A stretch of 64,000 nt of DNA from Micrasema longulum (taxonomy: Eukaryota; Arthropoda; Insecta; Trichoptera; Brachycentridae), in contig JAGVSM010003978.1 in assembly GCA_022494885.1 (NCBI GenBank), forward strand, positions 62,001 to 126,000. The letters run 5' to 3'. This document shows, in pieces, positions 20,941 through 32,561 of this stretch (the first letter of the stretch is position 1; every line of letters begins with the position of its first letter). Below the pieces are notes generated by a model. That model saw only the letters and a list, made by a program, of their open reading frames with translations, was not told where the DNA came from and did no database searches. A program made the translations under genes and the position numbers.

Positions 20941-21467
20941 TATTTAAAACTATAAAATTGTATAACAAAGTGAAAAAAAAGTTATTGTTGCAATTTATTA
21001 CTGAAACGGAAAATTTCAGTACTATGAAATTCAAAAACTTAAATTAAGATCGAAATAATAAAATAAAGATAGATTCAGCTTATCTGGGAAGTAATCCTTT
21101 ACCAGCAACCATTAAAAAACTAAAAACACTTTGGAAACAATCACAAAAACACACAAATATGGCAAAATTACTGGAGCAAAACACTAAACAAACTGACAAT
21201 TACAGCTGTCAAAACTCAAGTCCAAAAAACATAATAATGAACATACATAATTAGCATACTGCATATAAGGAATCTTCTATATTTCGTATAGAAGAGATGA
21301 AAAATATCTGCGTGACTGTTGAGAACGGTATTATAATATGATAATGAATATTTAACAGCAACTAGAGAACTTTTTGAACAAACTAAGCAATTAAATATAA
21401 CTGAACTCTTTCAACTAGAATCATAAAAATTTATCCATAAATTAGCCACTGAGGATTAGAGTTCCTC
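20941..21467. other. No recognisable feature
   Basis: AT-rich; possibly the 5' leader of the LINE on the minus strand (20940 upwards). Not proven. Confidence 0.4.
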
Positions 21468-21897
21468 ATTGAGGAACTTCAGCCCTACGGGAAATTGGAT
21501 ATAAAAAATGTTTTCTTACGCGGGGTAAAAATTAGAGCATTAAATTCTACTGCAAAGTTTCTTGAAAATGTACAGAAAAAATAATAAAAAATATTTTGAT
21601 AAAAACGCACTACTTTAAATGACGTCACTGGTTCATGTGAATCACCCTATGATCTGAGAGCTATGGAAGATTTCCGGTCTGCTTGTCGCTTCTGGACCAA
21701 TAGGAAGAACTGAATGAGAATAAGCGGAAATGAACCTCTGATGTTACACGCGGAGTTATTTCAGAAATACAAAACTTTGAAAAATCGTAGCGCCGATAAT
21801 ACGTTATATAAAAATTAAAAAAAATAATTTTTGACTTAGTTTAACAGTCTATTCACAAATAATTTTTTTTTTAAAAAACTACTGAACTTCCTCATTG
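21468..21897 (+). mobile_element. MITE family A, best copy (about 430 bp)
   Basis: Inverted ends AATGAGGAA(C/G)TTCAG(C/T) flank a non-coding body: CCCTACGGGAAATTGGATAT, AAAGTTTCTTGAAAATGTAC, GACGTCACTGGTTCATGTGA, TTATTTCAGAAATACAAAAC and ATCGTAGCGCCGATAATACG. Other copies are at 2140, 8446, 30366, 31365 (inverted) and 43890 (inverted, partial). Confidence 0.85.
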
Positions 21898-21899
21898 TA

Positions 21900-22195
21900 G
21901 ACGAAGAACTTAAACTTGAAAAAAATTGTAGCAAACATGGACACAATACGAGAATATCAGAACAATATCATATGCAACCTTCTAAAACGAGACAAGGAGA
22001 GTCGAGACTAATAACCCAGGGACTGAAATTATACAATAAACTACCAGACAAAACTAAACAAAAGACTCGGACAAAGTTTTCAAAAACTGTAAAAAATATT
22101 ATTATCAATAACAGAGTATGATTATATTTTATTTTTGTAAAATGAATGCAATAATCTGTAAGGGTTAATAAATAAATTTTCAAATTAAAAAAAAA
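21900..22195 (+). mobile_element. Jockey-like LINE 3' end
   Basis: A plus-strand frame not starting with ATG gives HGHNTREYQNNIICNLLKRD, then LITQGLKLYNKLPDKTKQK and a stop after IIINNRV. HNTR and LYNKLP are the usual C-terminal landmarks of these elements. A TTAATAAATAAAT tail follows. Confidence 0.78.
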
Positions 22196-23149
22196 AGATG
22201 CTCTAAAGAAAAAAACAAATTGAATATAGTTTAGAGTCTTGTCCTGTTGGGTACAAGGTATTCTTAAAAACTATAAATAAAGTAAAGGGCAGTCTATGAC
22301 CTTGTTAACTAGTTTAAATAGGAATAATTGACCTGCTATCACTCTTCTATACTCCAGAGTTTGAATCGCATTTGGTGTACAGTAAAATTTGTATTTTATT
22401 AACATAAACGGCAAATCTGCCTTTTACAAACATTTATAATACTAACATATTTGGCTTAATATAAATTTAAGAATATATGTTTTTTTTATATTTTTTTTAA
22501 ATTCATAAATTTTATAGAAAGTACATGTTTTTGTAAAATTCTAAACATATCTACTTTTACACATCTAGTAAATGTTATCACTGTAACTCTCCAAAAAAAG
22601 AGACTAACTATTGTGCTTCGAGAGTGACTTACACTGTTTTAGTTGTTTATTTATAAGAGTTTATATAATTTTAAATACGAGTACCTACATGAAAAGCAAA
22701 ATGAAAAGATAGAATATATAAAGAAAAACATAAAACAATAATACATTCATACTAATTAAAATTTAATGTTGTTTTTACACGAGTTCAAAAAATTTCTTTA
22801 GTAAACGTTAAAACTAAAAGTTAAAACTTTAAATTTATTTATTGATATATTATTTTTAATAGTTTTTAGTTCATTAGGAAGATGATTTTAATTTTTAAAC
22901 ATAAATTTCCCTTTACCTAAGATTTATAAAAAAAAATAAACGTAAAAATTATACAAGATTTATGAAAAAAAATTAACCTAAAAATTATACAACATATTCA
23001 GTAGAAAGTTTAAACGATTCGAGAATAAATGTAAAAAATATATATTTTCAAGTAATATAACAAGAAAATCATAAGTACTATTTCATACAGCTGGGCAAAG
23101 TGAACAAAAAATTGTGTATATTATGAAATGCATAAATAAATAAATGTAA
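22196..23149. other. No recognisable feature
   Basis: Very AT-rich. Two near-identical AAATTATACAA-(G/C)A blocks lie near 22949 and 22985. No gene seen. Confidence 0.5.
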
Positions 23150-24195
23150 TTACCATTCACCATCTTTGAAAAAGTTCAAAAGGTTTGTTCTACAGGAACA
23201 ATACCCTACACTAAATATATCAGATACGTGGGAATAACTATTGCCGAGTACATGAAGTCTGTTTAATACGGCATTACAAGTATACACTGTCCGTGCATTG
23301 TTGCTACAAAACGGTGGCACCTGTCTAGTCGTTCTTCTAGGCACCCTGAAGTTGATTAGAGATAACAGTTCAGGGCACTCCCGTATTGAATTTACAATTT
23401 TGAATAAATTTAAAGGTCTGTAATTTTTCTTCTATCGTTAAGTTTTAACAAATTTAATGTTTTTAGTAAAAAATCGTAATTTAAAAATTCATGACTGATT
23501 CTAAGTTCAAAATTTATTTACCTTAAGAATTTTTTTTGGACTCTTTCAAGAGAATTTTGGTGACAGTTGTAGTAAGGAGTCCATACTGTAGAGTTATACT
23601 CTAACTGGCTTCTCACTAATGACTCACTTCTCACTAAACATCAACTTCAATGTGCCTATGTTTTTGAATTCCTTAGTCACACATAACATGAAGTCTAACA
23701 TTTTTAGAATATTATTAAATATAGAATTTTTTCTGTATCCTTTCTAGGGTTGTTTATATGTTTTATATTGGGGATTCCATATAATTGAAGCACATTCTAA
23801 CTGACTTCTCACATATGTGATAGCAGTGTTAATGTTTTTGAAGTCGTTAGACATTCTCATTTATGTGAATATCGACTACACGCTTGGAATCTAAAACTAT
23901 TCCTAAACCTCTAATAACGTTCCTCCTTGGAACCATTTCATTTATTAGAGCATGCCGACAATTTTAAGTAATATGTTCACGTTTGAAAGATATACATGTG
24001 CAATTTTAAGGGTAAGATGGTTGATGCGGAAATAATCTGAAAGGCGGCTCGAATCAGATCGTAGGAGGTTGCAGTCCTCAGATGAATTAATTTTCATAAA
24101 TATTTTACTATCATCAGCAAAGAGTACAGATTTGGTGTGATGAAAGCATTCCTGAATGTCGTTAATAAAATATAGTAGGGGTATATTCAGCATTT
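23150..24195 (-). mobile_element. LINE fragment with RT catalytic core
   Basis: Minus-strand pieces give YFINDIQECFHHTKSVLFAD with the FADD catalytic motif of reverse transcriptase near 24120, and, near the other end, SIRECPELLSLINFRVPRRT and SVGYCSCRTNLLNFF. The middle is too decayed to read as one frame. This is the only copy here in which the RT active-site motif is visible. Confidence 0.8.
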
Positions 24196-24204
24196 TAACA
24201 TTTC

Positions 24205-25265
24205 ACTTTATCAGCAATGTTTTGAGTATGTCCAAATGTTTGTATACAGACTGGATTTTCTCCCTGGGGATTTATTTGGATCCAAATTTGTTGCAACGGA
24301 GAGGGAAAACATTTTTGAAAAGGAAATATGGATATCTAGGCATCTACAGGACTTATGGCCTGTCATTGGCTGGTTTAAGTGGCCACTTTTCACACTGCGT
24401 AACATTCACCATTCTGCCCATATTTGAACATGTGTATTCCTTCAATTTTTTCATCTGCTGATGTTTGTGAAGTTAAAGAGCTGACACCTTTATTTATGCG
24501 GGTGAGATTCATCTAATTGAATTTTTTCACCTACATACTAGGCAACGCCTGAAAATCTTATTTTTTCAATTTCTATACTTCTTCATGGACCAGTTGGATT
24601 CGTCAACAATATTTTGAGTTTGTCCAAATGTTTGTAGACAAGGATTGGGTGGGTTGAACTCCCTGGGAAGCTTTTAACATTAACATATTACAACAGAGAC
24701 GAAGAACATTTTAGAGAAGGTAATATAGAAGTCGATTCTTCATCTATGTTGTAATATGTAAATATTAACAGCTCCCCAGAGAGTTGAATGTCCTTGTCTA
24801 CAAAAATTTGGACAAACTCAAAATATTGTTTATTTATAATTCCGCCAATGTTTAAACATCCACATTTTAACTCTTCCATCTGTTGAATTTTGTGAAGTAA
24901 AAGAGTTGAAACCTTTATCATGTGGGTGAGATTCATCCGGCTGAACCATTTCACCTACTAGGCAACGTCTAAAAACAATTTTCCAATTTTTATACTTCTT
25001 TTTATACCAGTTAATTTAATCCACAATGTTTTGAGTAAGTCCAAATGTTTGTAGACAGGCTGAAAATGTCCTCCCTGGGGAGTTATTTAGATCTAAATTT
25101 GTTGCAACAGAGAGGGAAAACATTTTTAAGAAGGGTCTACAGTGGATGTTATAGTGTAAAGTGGCCACTTAAACCACCTAATGACAGGTCATAAGCCCAG
25201 TAAATGCCTAGACATCCATATTCTTTCCTCAAAAATGTTTTTTTCTCTCTGTTGCAATAAATTTA
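24205..25265. mobile_element. Cluster of foldback family copies
   Basis: At least three units lie back to back. The block TTTTGAGT(A/T)(T/A)GTCCAAATG starts units near 24218, 24615 and 25030; the complementary arm near 24800-24830 (ACAAAAATTTGGACAAACTC) closes one. Blocks GGTTTAAGTGGCCACTTTTC (24374) and its complement (25155-25185) face each other. Open frames inside are chance products of the repeat. Confidence 0.75.
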
Positions 25266-26394
25266 GATATAATTTTATTCTAAAAATAAAAATATTTTTT
25301 TTCAAAAATGTTATTTTATTAATTGAAAAATAATTGTTTCAACGATACCATAAAAATCGTAAATTTCTATATAATATGAAGTATTAAAATAATGCTATTC
25401 TTAACTACCTAAACAATCCATACTCATGAGTTAACTACTCTCCAAATTAACGCAAAAGCAACAACCCTAATATTTAAGTCACTATAATATAAATAAAGTA
25501 CATTTCACTATAAAGCATACTCGGTTTGATTTCGATTCTCAACATGATTTCGTCGGTATTAACCCTCTAAATGGATTATTGCCTATACTGAGAAATATCA
25601 ATTTGAATGTTTGACATAGCAAGTCTTTTCCGGTCTTCCTTATTCATATTTTGGACATGGATACATACTCAAGAAACTATCTTATAGTCCTTAAAATATA
25701 GCTTGATTAGAACGACAGCTGTCAAACTAATTTCGTTAGTGATGGGAAATAACTGATCACTGATCAAATCGATTTTATCAGTTATTTCATGCAATCATGA
25801 AACTCGGTTTCCGAAAATTGATATAAAAAACGAAAAAACAAGCCTATTATAGTGTGTTTAACATAATTGTTCACCAAAAAATGAGACATTTATACATTTT
25901 TCATGAACAACATCAAGCGAATAATTTTTTTTATTGGATCAATTTACATTGATCAATTTGCCCCATCTCTTAAGTTTTTGCAAAATAATGTAACCTTGTA
26001 AGAGTGTCGTTAATAATTAGGTTTATTTTAGTTTTAAAGCTGATTTTTTTACATTAATGCTGATTTATGTTTCAAGCATTGTAATAAAAAAATTAATTAA
26101 CACGCCAGATACAAATGATTTTTTGTGTGTTAATATAAATAACTCCTTTGACGTTACTACAAAGTTATGTCGTCACTTTTTCTGACAACTGTCATTCTAA
26201 TCATGTTACATTTGAAGGACTAAAGTTCCTTTAAATTGTTTCAATAGATGAGATTTTGAATTTTTTAAATCTGAAAATGGAATTAATGGTTTACGTGAGG
26301 AAACAAAAAAAATATTTTAGAAATTTTTATCTCGGAGTAATAGTGCGTCACAGTACATTGTAGTGATGGTATTTCACTTTATTACATAAAACAA
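25266..26394. other. No recognisable feature
   Basis: AT-rich intergenic DNA. AACCCTCTAAATG at 25562 pairs with CATTTAGAGGGTT at 27419, a possible pair of transposon ends (see findings). Confidence 0.4.
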
Positions 26395-26850
26395 ACTGGC
26401 AGCGCACAGCAGAGTTTTAGTCCCAACACTTATGTATAGAGGTGAAACATGGAACTGGCAGAGGAAGGATGAAAGCAGAATGAACGCGGTCGAAATGCAA
26501 TCTCTCAGATTTATGTGTGGGAAACCAATGTATGACAGGGTAACGAATTATGAAATCAGGCGAGAGTGCAAATCTGAGTCAGGTATAATTGATAAGATTA
26601 AGAAGGGTCTCTGAGATGGTTTGGTCATGTAGAACGAATGGATGACAAAAGAATGGCAAAACAGGTATATTTGACAAGAATGAATGGTACTGTGGGGCGA
26701 GGACGACCGAGGAAGATGTGGCATGATCAGATAAACTAAAATCTGAAATCTGGTATGAATGTGGAGAAGCTAGGAATGTATGCCAGGATAGACGAGTGGC
26801 GGACCATTCTCTCTGCCTACCCCTACGGAGAAACGGCGTGATGGTAGTAG
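26395..26850 (+). mobile_element. LINE fragment (TTAG-tail family)
   Basis: It reads [20 protein letters not shown], then KPMYDRVTNYEIRRECKSES, then after a frameshift [15 protein letters not shown] and GRGRPRKMWHDQIN, ending at a [18 protein letters not shown] segment and a TAG-repeat tail. It is close to the 6600-7300 copy. Confidence 0.85.
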
Positions 26851-26989
26851 TAGTAGCACAAAACAAAAGTGTTGAAATTTCAGGTTTAACAACAGATGTG
26901 AAACAGACGGTTATGCGCTACGCTTGCGATTTTCAACCCGAGTATCTATGGTCTATTGGTTTACTGTAAAGTGTAGCTAACTTCGTGAT

Positions 26990-27300
26990 TTATAATCTTT
27001 TTGTTTGCCAAAGTAGATTTCAGTGCACCGTTCACCCTGTTCCTGGCACTCACCCTCCTTTCAATGTCTTTCTCGGTCTTTCCATCCCTAGTAAACATAC
27101 TTCCCAGGTACACAAACTCTTCTACCTGATTCAGAATATCTCCGTTCACGCTGATCTCACATTTAGTTATATTTTCATCCTTTTCAAAAACCATCACTTT
27201 CGATTTATCAACATTCATAAGCAAATCGCTTTTCTTGCATACATCGTAGACTTTTGTTATCAAGTTTCTTGCATACATCGTAGTGGTTATTATCAAGGTA
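26990..27300 (-). mobile_element. LINE fragment (TTAG-tail family), upstream part
   Basis: Minus-strand frame: VCKKSDLLMNVDKSKVMVFE, then GDILNQVEEFVYLGSMFTRD and [20 protein letters not shown]. This is the RT region just before that of the 26395 piece, but in opposite orientation. NVDKSKVM and EFVYLGS are standard landmarks downstream of the RT active site. Confidence 0.87.
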
Positions 27301-27654
27301 TAACTAACTAATATAACTTGATAAAGAAGCTTGTGTAGCTTTGAAACCGGTCGGTGGAAAAAAAGTGGTTAAAAATAAAATGTTGTTTTTTATTTATTTT
27401 ATTTTATGAAAATTTTGTCATTTAGAGGGTTTTATCAATACGCCCGGCGATTTTTTCTAAGCTAATTTTTCACTGTAATTTTTCATAATATGTTGAATCG
27501 ATAATGTAAGACTGGTTATCTTACCTTTGTAGAATTATTAATAATCAAGAAATGCTAGTTGGTATTATAATCGCAGAAAATAAAATGAAAAATATTTACA
27601 TTAAATCCTGTAAAAATTTTATATTGATACCATTTTGAACACAAAAAAACGTAT

Positions 27655-27897
27655 TGTCTTGGTCGTAGAACAACGACGAATGTGATTTTTTTCAATTTAA
27701 CTAGAGCGGCTTTTTATTATATTTTATCCCATAACTCGATAAGCACAAACATATATCCTTTGATACTTGGGTTAGTGGCATATATAACTATTTTCAAACT
27801 TGGAATATAAAGCCTTTATAAAACCTTTTCAAAATAAAATGTAAAAGAAAGTCAATGTTGCATTTTTCACGCATTCGTTGTTCTACGATCACGACGA
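27655..27897. repeat. Inverted-repeat element, about 240 bp
   Basis: GGTCGTAGAACAACGACGAA (27661) and the complement of GCATTCGTTGTTCTACGATC (27871) form inverted arms of about 28 bp around an AT-rich middle. It may be a small MITE. No coding sequence. Confidence 0.6.
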
Positions 27898-28067
27898 TAT
27901 GCACCGCCTTTTATCCCGTGGTACGCAATATCCATTTAGGCTCAACTAAAGAAACAGATTTTAATAAATAACTAAGTGGAATAAATATTATACAATAATA
28001 TCAATTTGTAATAAGTTTATGTATTTTACATAAAATTAAAATGCTACAAAAGACAACCACATTTGAA

Positions 28068-28380
28068 TCAACAATTTTTTGAGTCTGTTCAAACGTTTGT
28101 AGACAAGGACTGGAGTTATCCAGAAAAACCAAATACAACAGAGATGGAGAACATTTCAATAAAGGTTTCAGCTCTTTAACTTCACAAAAATCAACAGATG
28201 TAATTGAATAGACATGGAATGTTCAAAAGCAGACAGAATTTTGCCACTTAAACCAGCTACAAAAATCAATGGATCAGGTGGAATGACAGGTCATACACCC
28301 TGCAAATGCCTAGATTTCCATACGCCCTTCACAAAAATGTTCTCCACTTGCGTTGTAATGTAAATTTCCACTCTGCAACG
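28068..28380. mobile_element. Foldback family copy
   Basis: It contains ATCAACAATTTTTTGAGTCT, GTAGACAAGGACTGGAGTTA, the TGACAGGTCATACACCCTGC block and the CTAGATTTCCATACGCCCTT block, in the family order. It is more diverged than the 41238 copy. Confidence 0.7.
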
Positions 28381-28779
28381 AAAATGAGAAAAAGTTTTTT
28401 TGTTTTTACACTAACGATTATTACAAAAAATGTAAAATGAACCAATTTTGTTTTTATAATGATATGTTTAAGTTTAAAATTAGCCACACAGTTATGGTTT
28501 AGCGTGCTATATTGTTGTCAGCAACAAATACGCATGTCACAATTGAAGACCTTGTTTCAAAAACATCAAATATCGGAATATTTCTAAAAAAATCGCAAGT
28601 ACTCCAAATTCACTGTTAAAAATACGGTGTTTCTGATGAATTAACAAAATATAATCGTTAATTAGCATTTCTATCACTATGTAGCGCCACTATCACTTAT
28701 TGTTTGACAGTTCAAAGGTCAATATTAAAGTCATGGAATTAAGAATAGTCCAGAGGGAGCGTAGAATCATATTTAAATA

Positions 28780-29700
28780 CATTGGACTGTGTCCGAAAAT
28801 TCCCCCACTTTCACCGCGCGCATACTTGAAGTCGCCACGTAATGTTGCCAGATCGCGAAAAATATAATCATAACACTAAAAATGTAAGATAATTATATTT
28901 TTATAAAAAAGCAATTTGATTTCTCTAAAATTTTACTGTACACGCGGAAACATTGATTGACACAACAGAGTAAATAGATAAAGGGTCGTTTAATAAGAGT
29001 AGTTGAATTAATGAACATTAAAATAACATTTTATTCCATATTTGAAAATATACATTTAATATATTTATTTTAAATTTTTTTGATTTTATTTTATTATTTC
29101 TTGTGTGGCTGTGATGTCACACTAGTCTACAGATGATACAAGACTTTATATATTTCTCTTGTTTATTTTAAATTATGAAGTTGTTTTTTTGGAATCTTCA
29201 AATGGACATTTTCACACCGGATTTTGAAAGTAAAATTTCTAAAACTATGCTGGATTTGTTTAATATAGTAATTTGTAACGTAAATACAAAACATATTAAT
29301 CCTTGCTATGCGAAGAATGAATGTGACGCCAATACAACAAAACATCTGTATAAGAGAGAGAACGAAAATAGAACTCATAACAAAGAAGTCAGATACGCTC
29401 TTCTGTGGCCGGTGTTTTTGTAAAACAGATTCAGTTAATTATTGATAGTGATGGAGGACGCACGCAAGGACACGACGTATTTATGTTTTTAAAATATTTT
29501 TTATCTTTAACATACCTAAATCATATGTTTATTTTTATAAATTATGGAAAAGAAATTATTAAACAGTACATCTCCATGTTTTTTTTTTAATGTTTGAACT
29601 TTAGAATATTCCGTCTTTTGTTTGTGGTAACACGATGTTACATCACTGCTCGCAAAAGAATTGTTTACCACAGTATTTTAAGAGTTGAAAAAACATTAAA
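28780..29700. repeat. Unclassified interspersed repeat
   Basis: Three parts recur elsewhere: 28785-28870 (GTAATGTTGCCAGATCGCGA) resembles 40325-40445; 29098-29165 (GATGTCACACTAGTCTACA) resembles 54480-54550; 29500-29690 (TTTATAAATTATGGAAAA) resembles 55080-55260. The two long copies are 25 kb apart. It has no coding motif and no visible ends. Confidence 0.55.
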
Positions 29701-30365
29701 ACAATAGTAAAACCGTGGTATTCAGTTTAAACCCGCCTGAATAATTGTTGGTTTGTGACATTTGAGGTTTTAAAAATGAGATCTTCAATTTGTATGCGAC
29801 AATTATATTATTTTTGAATTAAAAATAATATACATAATTACAGTTTTTATTCAAATTTGCTAATATTGGTTTTTAAGGGAAAACTTAATATTAAAATGAT
29901 CCAGTAAACTAACTATTTTTCATTTATATCATCTACATTATTTGTATTTTTTATAACAATGATAATATATGTACATATATGTATGTAATAAGCTAACATT
30001 CTTAAATTAAATATTGCAAAATTATATTGACATTCAAATGTACATCAATCAGATAATATTGTAAGTAATAATGCACAAATCAATCAACCACAAATGTTTA
30101 AAGTAAATAGAATATTGTTTAATGTTAATATAGAGGTAATTTGTTGCTATAAAATACTTGAACAAATATTTTGTAATACTTTGCTGAAATAGTAACATAT
30201 AAATTTATATTATAGAAGCACCGACGTATAATAAATAGACACGTTAATTCTTTGCTAGCTGCATCTCGGATATTGCAAATATTTTACATCAACAATGTAT
30301 TTTCACTAATCTGGAATAATGTTGAAAACATGCAATATTTCATTTAACATTAAAGCGGATTTTTA
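29701..30365. other. No recognisable feature
   Basis: Very AT-rich intergenic DNA; nothing named. Confidence 0.5.
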
Positions 30366-30749
30366 CAATGAGGAAGTTCAGTGCTATGAGAAATTGGAAA
30401 TAAAAATGTTTTCTTACAAACGGTAGGTAAAAATTAGAGCATTTAATTATAAGGCGAAGTTTCTGTAAAATGTATGAAAAAATAATAAAAAATTTAACTA
30501 CTTTAAATTACATCACAAGTTCTTCTAAATCAACCAATGATAGTGTTGAGATAGATTTTCCGTCTCCGCGAAGCCAACCCACCAGTAAGGACAACACACC
30601 GAAGAGAACTACTGACATCACACTCGGAGTAATTAAAAAATTACAAAACTTAAAAAAATCGTAGCGATGATAATACGATACATTAAAAAAAGAGGTTTAA
30701 TTTGAGTCTATTAAATTTTTTTTTTTTTTAATCACTGATCTTCTTCATT
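30366..30749 (+). mobile_element. MITE family A copy
   Basis: It starts CAATGAGGAAGTTCAGTGCT and ends ACTGATCTTCTTCATTC, with the family body blocks between. The open frame inside (30470-30664) is a chance product. Confidence 0.78.
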
Positions 30750-30814
30750 CTAATAATATAATTATCGATGCATAAAAAACGAATTTTTATTCATAATTTT
30801 TGGTTTTAAAAACA

Positions 30815-31099
30815 GGCACATACAAAACGGCTCGCAGTTGGCATCATGTCATAATAACATCAGACATAAGTATGACAGGTAATGTAATATGTGCCATTTG
30901 TCCCATAGTGCGCGAAACATCTTTTATCCAGGTAATTCAAAATATGCATATTTTAAACCATGAAAAAATTATAATACTACCATTAAAATTCGTTACCATA
31001 GCTATGACGACAGGATATATGGTTTATGTAAGTTCAATACTGTGGAAGAACCATTTGTCAATATGTTCAGGAGGGACAAAAATCCTTACAATTTTGTAA
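30815..31099 (+). other. Open frame of unknown nature after a splice-acceptor-like site
   Basis: A plus-strand frame gives TYKTARSWHHVIITSDISMT, then CAICPIVRETSFIQVIQNMH and YMVYVSSILWKNHLSICSGG. A TTTAAAAACAG site precedes it, and a CAG|GTAATG donor-like site lies at 30879. The C-x2-C then His spacing faintly recalls a C2H2 finger, but I do not recognise the protein. It could be chance or a decayed exon. Confidence 0.2.
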
Positions 31100-31139
31100 A
31101 AAATAATTAAAAATTCATTTAGATGCAGTTTAGAGTAAC

Positions 31140-31335
31140 GAAGGGGAGCTGAAAGAAGAGGTTCTGAGCTACCTTCACGGCTTGGCGGGAGACTTCTATG
31201 ACCAGGGAATCAAAAAGATGGTGACTCGGATGAAAAAGTCAACGGGAACTATGTAGAAAAATAGCTGAATGTCTAGGCTTTCCAATGATGTATTGCTCGT
31301 TGTAAATAAAAATGGTTTTTATTGTGAAAAAATAG
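31140..31335 (+). mobile_element. Mariner/Tc1-type transposase C-terminal remnant
   Basis: It reads ELKEEVLSYLHGLAGDFYDQ, then GIKKMVTRMKKS, and in a shifted frame NGNYVEK with a stop. YLHGLA-DFY-EGI-KLV and GDYVEK are the C-terminal end of one mariner group. The rest of the gene is missing. The TTATTTTACGGACAACCCTC that follows may be the terminal repeat. Confidence 0.75.
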
Positions 31336-31364
31336 GGAAACTTATTTTACGGACAACCCTCATA

Positions 31365-31648
31365 TATCATATTATCAGCGCTACGATTTTTTTGAGTTTT
31401 GTATTTCTGAAATAATTCAGTTCTTCCCATTGGTCAAGAAACGGCAAGCAGGCTGGAAATTTTCCATAGCTCTCATATCATAGGTTGATTCATATGAACC
31501 AGTGACGTCATCCAAAGTAGTGCGTTTTTTAAATTTTTTTTTGTACATTTTTAAGAAACTTTGCGGTACAATTTGATGCTCTAATTTTTACCGAACGCAA
31601 GAAAATATTTTTGTATTCTATTTCCTGTAGGGCTGAAGTTCCTCATTA
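31365..31648 (-). mobile_element. MITE family A copy, inverted
   Basis: Read on the minus strand it starts AATGAGGAACTTCAGCCCTA and contains GACGTCACTGGTTCATATGA. The far end, near CGTAGCGCTGATAAT, lacks the second terminal repeat. Confidence 0.8.
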
Positions 31649-32134
31649 GTGGGTTCAATTGAAACATTTAATTGAAAGTGCCAAAAACACCGATTTGGAT
31701 TTTTTTGGCTCATACGCGATATTGAACTTACTTGAACAATTTCTGTTCCGATTTTCACAGTTGGAGTGTAATTAAAGCATTTTATCATCACGCACGGCGA
31801 CATTTCTGCATAGCGTCGAGTCTGATCGTGACAAAAGTCTGTAAGAAAATGAAGAGACAGAAGGCAATTACCAACTAATTGAAATGCCATTTTCTCCGCG
31901 CTAGTAACGTGCCTATTTAATTAATCATCATTGGCATAAAACGGCAAGTATCATTTGCGATACCCTGGCCCCTAAGCTGGAGAAGTTAAAATAAATTTGT
32001 TTGCACGATTTGAATCAATTATGAAAAACCCGTAAGTACACATGGTGAATTCACAATGGGTCTGATCAATTTAAATAGCAAATTCAAACAATCAATAGAC
32101 GTGATATTTTTGTAACCATTATTTTTTTTAAAAC
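31649..32134. other. No recognisable feature
   Basis: Intergenic DNA with one minus-strand frame (31618-31890) that begins inside the MITE and shows no motif. Confidence 0.45.
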
Positions 32135-32561
32135 AGGATAACGTGGGAGGCCTGTACTGCCCCCCGTATGAAGGGGGTTTACCGCAGGATCCATTATGAG
32201 AAAGGATTCAGAGAGACTCTACAAAACAGGAAAGCGTTTTTGGGAAATAATGACTTCAGAAGGGCAAACCATAATCATGACCATAAACTACAATGTACAT
32301 ATGATGGAGTCCTCCCAGATGTTAAGAGAAGAACTGCGAAGCAATGGCTTCAATATTATGCCTGAATATGATTTATCAAGGCATAATCTACTGACATCAA
32401 TCATACAAAACCTAAGATCAGAAAATCAACCAAGAAATCTTAACTACATGGAAGCCTTACTCTCAAATCATAAAAGTCTTGAATTCACTCCAACCGCACC
32501 AGGAGAAACATTAAACAGTGCAGTATCTCAGTTAGACATGTTTCTGAAAAAAACACGGTAA
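32135..32561 (+). other. Unidentified open frame of 121 codons
   Basis: The ATG at 32196 opens MRKDSERLYKTGKRFWEIMT, then SSQMLREELRSNGFNIMPEY, DLSRHNLLTSIIQNLRSENQ and ends LNSAVSQLDMFLKKTR. Composition is even and protein-like (charged and polar, no low-complexity run). TTTTAAAACAG|GATAAC at about 32132 looks like a splice acceptor, followed by GC-rich sequence. I recognise no family. It could be an exon of an unrecognised gene, a retroposed gene piece, or part of an unknown transposon. Confidence 0.3.
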
